A DNA stretch of 33,766 nucleotides, taken from Neocallimastix lanati (nom. inval.). Its lineage: Eukaryota > Neocallimastigomycota > Neocallimastigomycetes > Neocallimastigales > Neocallimastigaceae. The stretch is from contig JACVTC010000384.1 in NCBI GenBank assembly GCA_016946835.1, forward strand, positions 1-33,766, in the 5' to 3' direction. Each line of letters begins with the position of its first letter. Position 1 is the first letter of the stretch. Below, piece by piece: positions 1 to 9,448 of the stretch. Position numbers and translations under genes: made by a program. Below the pieces are notes generated by a model. It did not search any database. It was not told where the DNA came from and worked only from the letters and a program-made list of their open reading frames with translations.

Positions 1-38
1 TAAATAAATAAATAAATCAATTAAAAGATTCTATTAGA

Positions 39-3000
39 ATGAATAATGACTATATTAATGGAATACCTCAAGATAAACATCAATTATTATATTTATTTAA
101 ATTATATAATAATAAATTAAAATCTATAGAGGATAGTTTAAATATCAATGGAATAAATAACAAGGCTGAAATAGAAGCAAATTTAAATAGTATAGTTAAT
201 GTTAAATTTGATTATTATGACGAATTCTCTGAAAAGCATATGGAGTTGACAAAAAAATATAATAAAAAAGTATCTGATGAAAATGATTCATTTAGTACTA
301 AATTAACAAACTTAAATAACTTATTTTCAGAAAAATTAGATGAGATCAGTACATCAAGTAAAAAAGATGAATTAAAGAATTATATAGAATCATCTATTAA
401 TAAAGTTGAAGAAATGTATTATAATTGTGATTTTCCTGAAGATAATAAAAATGATGAAAATGATAAATTTATAAAAGAAGTTACCAATATTTATAACAAC
501 TTATATACAAATGAATATGAACATGCATTAGAATTAGAATATTATGCAATTAATGATGCTAAGATTGCAACTATTAAAAAGAAGGTTAATAAAATAATAA
601 GTCAACATTATATAACTGAAAAATATGAGAAATCTCTAACAGAATTATATGATCAATACGATAGCGGAGAAATAGACTCTAACCAATATAATGCCAAATA
701 TACAGCAATAACCAATGAAATGAGCAAACCCTATGGAGATTTACTTAATATAAGAGAATTTGTGATTAAAGATATAGAAGAACAATGTGAAAAAATTAAT
801 AATTATAAAGCTACTCTATTACATGATGATAATATAGAAGACATTAAAAAAACATTAAATGACTTTAAAAATAAAAAAATTAAAAATGGATTTGATAATT
901 CGAATGAAATTTCAAATATAAATATAATTAGTGAATTAGAAAATAAATTTAAACGATTTTCAGATAAAGGGATTAATAGTTTAATTGAAAATGTAGTTAG
1001 TGAAATTAATATTGATAAATCAGTTGAAGCGTTACTAATTAATAATAATGAAGTTATTGATGATATATATAAAATTCATAATGAGAAGGAATTTAGTAAA
1101 TTACATAATATTTTAATAAAGAATAATATTTTAAATGAAGAAAATATTACAAATAAATTGTATAATCAAAATATTTTTGTTGATCTAAATAGAACAGAGA
1201 AGACGTCTACATCTGATACTTCTGAAGATATTAATAATTTGAAAGATAGAGAATTTAGTGTTGAATACAACGATAGAGAAAAAGGTGAATATTATGAAAT
1301 AATAGAAAGGATTTACCAAGCAATAAAAGCCCATAAAGGTAAATTAACAAATTATAGTTCATACTTTCCAGCAGAAATGAGTAATGTAAAAAAAGAGATA
1401 TTAAGAACTATTGCAGAAGAATTATATGATATTTACGGTGATGATATATCTGATTATAGTATTCATGATTATCAAAAAGAGAGTAGGTTTAATTTTGATA
1501 TTATAAAAACATCTACACGATATCATATAATATGTAACGATAAAAAGTATGAAAATAATAATGTTTTTGAACTATGTAAATTAGATATTAATGGTAATAA
1601 TATAGAATTACACGAATTTGATATTGGAACTAATATGGAAACAGTAAAGGATAATAATAAAGTTATAAATGTTAAAAAAGGCTTCAAAGCTAATAAATTA
1701 ATAAAAAATAATTATGAAAAAAAAATAACTAATGATTATTTAGGATCTAAAAAGTCAAATATTAATCAAAAATCCATTTCTTTATTGGCTATGTATGGAA
1801 CAATTTATGGTAATGATAATTTCTATATTCCAAATGATTATGTTAAAATAGCAAGTGATAATAATAATTCTTTATTTGATAAAAATAATGATAAAACCAT
1901 TGATATTTATGTTTATGATAAAAATAAAAATATAATTAAGAAATCTGTATATAGAGACCAAATAAAAGGTGATATTATCGGTTTATATTATTCAAAAAAT
2001 AAAAAAGGAAATCTATTAACAAATGTAAAATGTTCATATTCAGAAGATAATGGTATATCACATATTGGAGAATATATAAAAGATATAAATTCACAACGAA
2101 CTAAAAAAGTTGAAAAAATAAATGATGAAAATATAAAAGAACAAAGAAAATCCGAACTTAATGTAATAAATGATACAAAAGAACTGGTTAAAGACGAATA
2201 CATAATTTCATGTAATAAAGATGGTAATTATAATGGATGTCTTAATGATAATGGTCATCTTGATCAATTTAAGTTTATGTTTGAAGATAAAAATGCAGTT
2301 ATTAATTCTTTTAATATGAAATGCCGAAATAAAAGTACTGCAGTAAAACGTAAAAGAACAACTAATTTATGTACATTGAGTAATATTAAAATTACAGAAA
2401 ATAAAGATATTACTGATAATATTTTATCTTTGTTATCCAAGTTATCTATTAAATCGAGCGAAGCTTCTAATTTATATACAGAAATTAAGAAACAAATTGA
2501 AGAAAAAAATGTTAGTTATGACCAAGAAGAAATTTGGAGTAATATTATCAATATATATGAAAAATATATGGATAAATTCGAATTAACAGATCAGAATGAT
2601 ATATTAAGAAATATTCAGAATTTAGTTAATATTTATGCGGAAGATTTATCAAATAATGAAAAATATGATAAAAACAAATTTATATCCAAAGAATTTGTGG
2701 AAAAGCTTAATTCTAAATTAGTTAAATATTACATAAATCATGAACAAAAAATGAAAGAAAATAATTTAAGTGGGGATGAAGAAATATATAAAAGAGACTT
2801 TTATCCAAATAATAAATCAATATATTACAAGGAAGTACTAATTGATTCTATTAATGAATTGTATAAATCCATAAAATACAATAATGATGATATTAATATT
2901 GGAATGGTATTTAATATTAATAATGAAAATATTATTAATGATGAACGATTGGATGAAATTAAGAATTTGTGTGATAATATAAAAAATATGGAAATAGATG

Positions 3001-6000
3001 AAAAAGAAAAAGATGCTTATAAAAAGAAGTTATTAAATGTATATAAAAAAATTGAGAAAATTAATAGCGCAAATATTATTGATAATTATTATACTGGCGA
3101 AATAAATAATAATTTTGAAATAATAAATAAACTTTCGAATACATTAGTTGAAAAATTGAAAAAAGAATTTCCGGATGATGAGGAAATTCAAAATTTAGAG
3201 TCTAATACAAGTTTTGATCAGTATACATCCACTAATATTATTAATTTAGATTATATCAAAGAATTGTATGATAATGATTATTTAGAATATATTAGTAATG
3301 AAGTTAATTCCAAAAATTATATAAAAAGTTTTATTGATAATTTAAAATCTAAAGTTTTATCAATGAAACAAAACGATGACTATTTAGATGAAGATGTTTA
3401 TAAAAGTATTAAAAGGTTGGAAAATAATATTAACAAAAAGATTAAACAAATTAAGAATTATGATTCAGAAAATAATCACTTTGAAGAAGTTGAACACTTT
3501 ATGAAATTATTGAATAATTATAATGAATTAATTTCTGTTTGTATTCTACAAAATAAAATATTAACATCAGATAATCAATCGAAGTCTATTCAACATATTG
3601 AATTAGATGAGGATATGATGAATCGTGTAAATTATATTGCTACGAAAAAAATAAATCAAGGATATAATAGTATTATTAAAGAAAATCGTAATGAATTTGG
3701 AGTTGAATCCATTGAGAATTCCATTGATAAGAATGATGCTAATTCTATTAGCTATAATTGGGGTAATAATAAAATTTTTGCGCCTAGTAAAACTGATATT
3801 GATAAATTAATTGATAAGTCAACAGAATCTAAAGCTAATGCAGTTTTAGAGTTTATGAGTAAAGCATCTGAAGACAGTGATTTATCTGATTTAATTGATG
3901 GTTATAAAATTAAAAGTCAATTATTGGAGCATCAAACTTCAGTAAGTAGAAATTCCGAAGATATAAATGAAATTAACACGGTTTCAGAAAAGATGGGAGA
4001 AAGTGACTTTATGAATAATTTAGAAACATATCAAGACTATAATACTAGAACATTTGTGAAATACTTAAAAGCAGCTTCAGAATATGATGATTATATCCAA
4101 ATGGAGAATTTAAAATATAATCAGGATGGAACAATTAACGTATCAGAAATTTATTTGGATGAAGAAGGAAAGCCTATTATTAACAATATTGATGAATTAT
4201 TACATGAGATGGGTTCGTTTATTGAAACAATTGGAGAATATGAAGATAAAATGTCAAAAAAGAGTTTTTCGAAATATCAAGAAAAGATAGAAAAATCGAT
4301 TAGTAAATTGGAAAAGCATATCAATAACTGTTTATTTAAATTGTCAGATTCGATGGATAGGACGAATGACGAAAGATATGATAAAGCATTAGAACAATTA
4401 AAAAATTTAGTTAATAGTGCTAAACCTCTGATAAGTATTGCATCAGAAGTTTGTAAAAATCCTAATATTGAATCAAATATATTAAGAATAGATAATCAGA
4501 TCAATAAGTTTCAACAAATGAATGAAAATTCTATAAAATCAAATAAAGATGAAAAAAGTGAAATTGAAAAATTTGCAGAAAGAGCAGCATTTACAATACT
4601 TGCGGCCGGTAGAGAAGATGGAAGTTTAGCTAAAGAACTTAATGAAAACGGAGAGTTAGTTCCAATATCAATTAATGTCATAGAAAACGGAGAAGAAGTG
4701 AAGAAAAGCATTAAAGATATTATTCCTAGTTTGAGAAATCTAGAAGGTAAAGCACTAGAAGATAAATTTAGGAAATTATATGATATGGCAGTAGTTCAAT
4801 ATTCGGAACATTTTGAAACTTATTTTGACGAAGAGAAAGGAAAGTTATTATATAAAGAAAGTCCATTAAATACCATAAAGAAAGGAAATATTTTATCACG
4901 TATAATCAAATCCTACAATACTCTTGATGATGGTAATATTGAATATTTCGAATTAGCTCCTGAAGAAATTAATGTTCATTTTTCTACGAATAATGAATTA
5001 GATGAAAACTTTAAGAAATTTATATCTGAAGTTGATGAAAATAAATTAGATGATATTGACATTAATAATATTAATGAATCTGAATCTGATATTATTCGAA
5101 AATATTGGGAAGATGATGACGAAGAGTCTAATTATGATAACGAAAAAAAACAATTATATAAAGTTATGGCTGTTCATTGTATAAAATCGTCGAAATGTCG
5201 AGAAGAGTTTAAAAATGTAAATAAAGATAAAATATCATTTAGTATTGTTAATTATAATAGTAAAGATAAAGGTAAGAGCATAGATAACTTCACATTTATT
5301 ATCCACAATGATGAAAGTCAAAAAAGTATTAGTAGTTTTGCACTTCAAAAAAATGAAGAAAATAAAAAGTATACAGTTGACGATCACCATAGCCCTATGG
5401 AATATAAATATTCAGAATTAAATCAAATGGTGAATAATAGAAAGGTTGAAAGGATGACGATTGATAATACAGAATACATAGTAAAACCTGGTATTGGACT
5501 TGTTGCTGAATGCGAATTTGAATTTGAAGATGCTAATGGAAATATAGTAAAACCCGAAGTTTATGCAATTAAAAGTTCTGAAGGTAATGGAATATATAAT
5601 AGTAAATCTATTGAGCAAAAATATGAAATTCAAAATAATGGAGAATACGACATAAATTTGGTAAAAGCAGAAGCTTTGAATTTAAGAATTGATAATAGTA
5701 ATTTAAATATCAAGGATGAAAATAATAATAGTAATGAATCGGATATATCTTTTATGAATCAAGTTGGGGAAAAATTATTAAATAAAAGAAATAGTAATGA
5801 ATCTAATAAATATTGTAAATTATCTAATGATGAAGTAAACATTTTTAATAATTATTCCAATTTAATAATAAATGATGATTTATGTGAAGGTAATCAGGGT
5901 ATGTTACATTATAATGAAGAAAATGAATTCAATTCTGGATTTAATGAACTTAAGACCTCTATTAATTTACAGAATGAAGTGAAAACGATAAAGAATCATC

Positions 6001-8252
6001 GAAACGGATGTTTATCAGGAGGAAATTCAGGTAAATGCTTAAGATACACAAAAGTATCTAAGAATTATGGAGTAGAAGAAAAATTGATTGAATCCTTAAA
6101 AATTCTCAAAAAATATGATTCCAAAAATATTATTGTAAGAAATGATGAAAAAAGCATATCTAATCCAAAAGAATTATGTAAAAATGCTGAAACATTAACC
6201 AATGTACTAAATATTTCCTTGGAAAGTTTTGAAAATATAGATAATATGAGTGATGAAGAAAGTGAGAAATTAATTAATAATTTACTTGAATTTGTAAAAG
6301 GCCTAGATTATCGTTATAAAAGTGCAAACTATTTAAATCATAAATCTATTAGAAATATAAATAAATATGATATAGATGATATGTTTAAATTATGTAGCGA
6401 TATCATAAGACATTATAGAACTAAGCACGATGACGATGGTGTTGTTCATAAAAAGGGAGTAACATTTATTAAAGTAGAAACACCAACGTTAAATATAGAT
6501 CCAGAATCTAAATATGTAAATGATGAATTACACGAAACATATAATAATTTACACGATTTAATAAACGAATATGATCAAGATATAACTAATATTAATTTAG
6601 TTGATGATATGGATATAAATAATAAATCGGGAAAAGAAAATCGAAACAAGGAATTAAAATATTTATTAAAGAAATTTAAAAACATGAAAGCTACTGGAAG
6701 TAAACAAAGTAAAGAAAAATTTAAATCCGATTTATTAAATCTATTTGATAGAATGATTGAATTAGAAAAAATATTTGATAAAACCAATTTTGAAAAGAAT
6801 GATTTTGTAAATAATTCAGAAAGTGTTTATAAGTTAACCAATGGTATTGTTAGTAAATTAAATAAAGATTATTCCGATGATAAAGAAGTACAAAATCATC
6901 TTTTATCATATAAAGATACGATTAGTGGTATCGAAAAAATTAATGTAAAATCAACAAACATATTAAATTCTGACCATGTTATAGGTGAAGTGGATATTGA
7001 AGATTATATATTTAATGATCCTAATTCAAAAATGTATGTAAAGCGTTATTTTGATAAATTAAAGGATGATCTCTATGATATTAATACCGATGAGGAACAT
7101 ATAAATTCTGTTAATAGAATTAATGATATAAAAGAAAAAATTATGGAGAAAATTAATATAATGAAAAGGTATAAACAACCAGATGGACATTACCATGAAG
7201 CATATCATTTAATTGAATTAATAAATTGTTACAATGAATTAGTAGCTACGACGTTAAGTTTTGATAGGGAAAATAATGAAATAAATTATATTTATATATC
7301 TGATGATCCTGACTTATATGAAATATTTAATCATTTACGTGTAAAAATAAAAAATAAAATTGAAAATAAAATTATAAAAAGCAATCCAGATAATTTTAAT
7401 ACCGAAAAATATCAAAGTGTTGAAGATATTACAACTATAAAAGATGCTAAAGAATATATATTTGGTGATAGTTCAGTTTATGAAGCATCATATAAAGACT
7501 ATAATAAAATTATAAAAGATAATAAGGTCACATCAAATACTGAAGTTTTGAAAAATTTTGTTGATTCATCAACCAATAATCATCAATTATTAGGGATAAA
7601 AGAATCCTATAATTTAGGATACAAAATAACAGAAAATGAATTACCAAATTATAGAGATGAAGACATGGTTAATTCTGTAAATGAGTTAGAATCAAGTAGA
7701 AAATTATTTAAAAATATTAAAAATAATAATATAAAATATTTTGAAACATCAGAACAAACTGAAACTAGATTTATAAATAACATTATTGCAGATGCTAAAA
7801 TAGAAAATATAAATAATAATAAAAAATTTACCATCGATTCGGTTATTGATGAAGTTAATGATAAGGATATAATTAATAATATGGATGAGGATCAAAAAGA
7901 AAATGTTCAAAAACAAATAGAAAATGTTTGTTTAAATGAAAGAAACGAAATAATAAAATATTCTGGGGTTACTCCTAGTAGCTCTTATGAAGAAATGAAT
8001 GAAGGATATAATTCATTCGAATCTAAATCTATTAATTTAATGAAAAGAATTTCTAATAAAGATGATACTAACGAAAAAGATTATGAAAAATTATCTTTAC
8101 CTAAAAAATTGGTGACTCATAATAAATTAAATTCGGATAAAATTAATTCTGAAAGTCCACGTATTAAAAATCCACCAATAAATAAACACAAATATGGAAA
8201 TAAAAAGAAAAGAAATATTGAATACATAAAATATTTCCATAGATATTATTAA
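39..8252 (+). CDS. Giant 2,737-residue protein of unknown function with large internal duplication
   Basis: I do not recognise this protein. The start is the first ATG after an in-frame TAA at 9-11, only 38 bases from the window edge, so an upstream spliced exon cannot be excluded. It is rich in Asn, Lys, Glu, Asp and Ile, has about three tryptophans, no evident signal peptide or membrane segment, and many charged, probably helical stretches. Two segments about 1,235 residues apart resemble each other: roughly residues 900-1290 and 2135-2530, perhaps extending back to about 650 and 1825. Matching points include NNHFEEVEHFMKLLNNYNEL near 1145 and GHYHEAYHLIELINCYNEL near 2383. The C-terminus is basic (KHKYGNKKKRN). 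There is a single Gly-Gly pair, near residue 1994. The uninterrupted 8.2 kb frame beside viral-type genes suggests a viral origin. A distant analogue of the large asfarvirus structural polyprotein is possible on size and context alone, which is weak evidence. Confidence 0.85.
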   Translation: MNNDYINGIPQDKHQLLYLFKLYNNKLKSIEDSLNINGINNKAEIEANLNSIVNVKFDYYDEFSEKHMELTKKYNKKVSDENDSFSTKLTNLNNLFSEKLDEISTSSKKDELKNYIESSINKVEEMYYNCDFPEDNKNDENDKFIKEVTNIYNNLYTNEYEHALELEYYAINDAKIATIKKKVNKIISQHYITEKYEKSLTELYDQYDSGEIDSNQYNAKYTAITNEMSKPYGDLLNIREFVIKDIEEQCEKINNYKATLLHDDNIEDIKKTLNDFKNKKIKNGFDNSNEISNINIISELENKFKRFSDKGINSLIENVVSEINIDKSVEALLINNNEVIDDIYKIHNEKEFSKLHNILIKNNILNEENITNKLYNQNIFVDLNRTEKTSTSDTSEDINNLKDREFSVEYNDREKGEYYEIIERIYQAIKAHKGKLTNYSSYFPAEMSNVKKEILRTIAEELYDIYGDDISDYSIHDYQKESRFNFDIIKTSTRYHIICNDKKYENNNVFELCKLDINGNNIELHEFDIGTNMETVKDNNKVINVKKGFKANKLIKNNYEKKITNDYLGSKKSNINQKSISLLAMYGTIYGNDNFYIPNDYVKIASDNNNSLFDKNNDKTIDIYVYDKNKNIIKKSVYRDQIKGDIIGLYYSKNKKGNLLTNVKCSYSEDNGISHIGEYIKDINSQRTKKVEKINDENIKEQRKSELNVINDTKELVKDEYIISCNKDGNYNGCLNDNGHLDQFKFMFEDKNAVINSFNMKCRNKSTAVKRKRTTNLCTLSNIKITENKDITDNILSLLSKLSIKSSEASNLYTEIKKQIEEKNVSYDQEEIWSNIINIYEKYMDKFELTDQNDILRNIQNLVNIYAEDLSNNEKYDKNKFISKEFVEKLNSKLVKYYINHEQKMKENNLSGDEEIYKRDFYPNNKSIYYKEVLIDSINELYKSIKYNNDDINIGMVFNINNENIINDERLDEIKNLCDNIKNMEIDEKEKDAYKKKLLNVYKKIEKINSANIIDNYYTGEINNNFEIINKLSNTLVEKLKKEFPDDEEIQNLESNTSFDQYTSTNIINLDYIKELYDNDYLEYISNEVNSKNYIKSFIDNLKSKVLSMKQNDDYLDEDVYKSIKRLENNINKKIKQIKNYDSENNHFEEVEHFMKLLNNYNELISVCILQNKILTSDNQSKSIQHIELDEDMMNRVNYIATKKINQGYNSIIKENRNEFGVESIENSIDKNDANSISYNWGNNKIFAPSKTDIDKLIDKSTESKANAVLEFMSKASEDSDLSDLIDGYKIKSQLLEHQTSVSRNSEDINEINTVSEKMGESDFMNNLETYQDYNTRTFVKYLKAASEYDDYIQMENLKYNQDGTINVSEIYLDEEGKPIINNIDELLHEMGSFIETIGEYEDKMSKKSFSKYQEKIEKSISKLEKHINNCLFKLSDSMDRTNDERYDKALEQLKNLVNSAKPLISIASEVCKNPNIESNILRIDNQINKFQQMNENSIKSNKDEKSEIEKFAERAAFTILAAGREDGSLAKELNENGELVPISINVIENGEEVKKSIKDIIPSLRNLEGKALEDKFRKLYDMAVVQYSEHFETYFDEEKGKLLYKESPLNTIKKGNILSRIIKSYNTLDDGNIEYFELAPEEINVHFSTNNELDENFKKFISEVDENKLDDIDINNINESESDIIRKYWEDDDEESNYDNEKKQLYKVMAVHCIKSSKCREEFKNVNKDKISFSIVNYNSKDKGKSIDNFTFIIHNDESQKSISSFALQKNEENKKYTVDDHHSPMEYKYSELNQMVNNRKVERMTIDNTEYIVKPGIGLVAECEFEFEDANGNIVKPEVYAIKSSEGNGIYNSKSIEQKYEIQNNGEYDINLVKAEALNLRIDNSNLNIKDENNNSNESDISFMNQVGEKLLNKRNSNESNKYCKLSNDEVNIFNNYSNLIINDDLCEGNQGMLHYNEENEFNSGFNELKTSINLQNEVKTIKNHRNGCLSGGNSGKCLRYTKVSKNYGVEEKLIESLKILKKYDSKNIIVRNDEKSISNPKELCKNAETLTNVLNISLESFENIDNMSDEESEKLINNLLEFVKGLDYRYKSANYLNHKSIRNINKYDIDDMFKLCSDIIRHYRTKHDDDGVVHKKGVTFIKVETPTLNIDPESKYVNDELHETYNNLHDLINEYDQDITNINLVDDMDINNKSGKENRNKELKYLLKKFKNMKATGSKQSKEKFKSDLLNLFDRMIELEKIFDKTNFEKNDFVNNSESVYKLTNGIVSKLNKDYSDDKEVQNHLLSYKDTISGIEKINVKSTNILNSDHVIGEVDIEDYIFNDPNSKMYVKRYFDKLKDDLYDINTDEEHINSVNRINDIKEKIMEKINIMKRYKQPDGHYHEAYHLIELINCYNELVATTLSFDRENNEINYIYISDDPDLYEIFNHLRVKIKNKIENKIIKSNPDNFNTEKYQSVEDITTIKDAKEYIFGDSSVYEASYKDYNKIIKDNKVTSNTEVLKNFVDSSTNNHQLLGIKESYNLGYKITENELPNYRDEDMVNSVNELESSRKLFKNIKNNNIKYFETSEQTETRFINNIIADAKIENINNNKKFTIDSVIDEVNDKDIINNMDEDQKENVQKQIENVCLNERNEIIKYSGVTPSSSYEEMNEGYNSFESKSINLMKRISNKDDTNEKDYEKLSLPKKLVTHNKLNSDKINSESPRIKNPPINKHKYGNKKKRNIEYIKYFHRYY

Positions 8253-8900
8253 ATAATATAATTATTTATTATTATTAATTAAAAATTATAGTATTTACTA
8301 ATAGTATTATTTATATATATAAAAAATAAATATATATAAATTGTATTAATTAATTTTATATAATGGTTTAAAATTTATTCTTAATACTAAAATAGTTTTT
8401 TTATGAAATTATTTTAAATTAAAAAAAAAAAAAAAATTTGAATAAAATAAAAAAATAATTAAAAAAAAATATATTCATATAAAAAAAATAAATAAAAATT
8501 TAAACAAATAAAAGTTAATAGATATAAAATAATTATTTACCATAGATTAAATAAAAAAAAAAAAAAATTAAACAATTAAAAAAAAAAAAAAAAAAAGTTA
8601 ATAATAATTAAAAATAGATTAGAAAAGCTATAATAAAAAATAAATTTGATGAAAAAATATAATAGATCATAAACTATGAAATAAAAAAATATGTTCATGG
8701 TTTATTATATTTTTTAAAACAATATTTTGGATTGTAGTTATTATTGATTATTACTAAAATAAATATATAGATACTCAATATTTATTAGTAATATATTGAA
8801 AATATTCATTCATAATAAAAATTTAATTATGTTAATATAATTAATTCTTTTAAACAAAAGTTTTAAAAATTTTTAATAAATATAATTATATTTTAATTTG

Positions 8901-8903
<3 letters not shown>

Positions 8904-8937
<34 letters not shown>
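8904..8937. repeat. TA dinucleotide microsatellite
   Basis: About 34 bases of uninterrupted or nearly uninterrupted TA. It directly abuts the GC-richer hairpin island on its right. Confidence 0.8.
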
Positions 8938-8939
<2 letters not shown>

Positions 8940-8990
8940 GGTATGCTTTCGCATAATCGGATATTGTTTCCGCTAGACCTCTTTACTGAA
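8938..8990. other. Small GC-richer island with two adjacent hairpins
   Basis: In otherwise almost pure A/T, about 50 bases carry normal complexity. TATGC-TTTC-GCATA (8942-8955) is a perfect 5-bp hairpin; on the minus strand its loop is GAAA, a GNRA tetraloop. Immediately right, CGGA-7-TCCG (8958-8972) forms a second hairpin. No tRNA, U6 or hammerhead core is recognisable on either strand. It may be part of a structured RNA or a degraded insertion. Function unknown. Confidence 0.45.
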
Positions 8991-9448
8991 AAAAATAAAT
9001 ATTAAATAATACACTTTTCTATCTATAATTTTTAAATATTGAAATATAAAAATCAAAATTATATATTTATATAATTAATTTTTTAATTATATGATTAATT
9101 AATATTCTACTATTTATGCATATATATATATTATATAGTATATATTTATATATATAAAATTAAATAAAGCTAAAAAAAAAAAATTTGGTATTAATCATGA
9201 TGATAATTATATATATTTTAATATTTTATAATATAATATAAAATACATAAATTTTTTATTATATTTTATTTATTTTATTTTATTTTTTTTATTTTTTTAA
9301 TTTTGATAATTTTTTAAAATATTTCAATTTTTTTTAAAAAAAAAAAAAAAGGAAAATTACACCAAAATATTTTATTAATGTGTTTATATTAAAATTCTTA
9401 GTTTTTTAAAAAATTAAAAAAATATAATTAAAAAAAATTTTAAATTTA

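Larger units (their letters stand above)
8253..9448. other. AT-rich intergenic spacer
   Basis: This spacer between two convergent genes contains almost only A and T: A-tracts, short T8A14-type blocks (about 9330-9350), and a TA dinucleotide run at about 8904-8937. I see no coding potential. The only complex sequence is the GC-richer island at 8938-8990, listed separately. Confidence 0.7.

Noticed and set aside
4511-4711. Short minus-strand frames within the giant protein gene, here and at 1988-2203, 5418-5633, 6575-6787 and 7649-7834
   Set aside because: They are antisense shadows of the 8.2 kb coding frame without their own signals.
8938-8990. tRNA gene or hammerhead ribozyme
   Set aside because: No cloverleaf, no T-loop consensus, and no CUGAUGA core on either strand.
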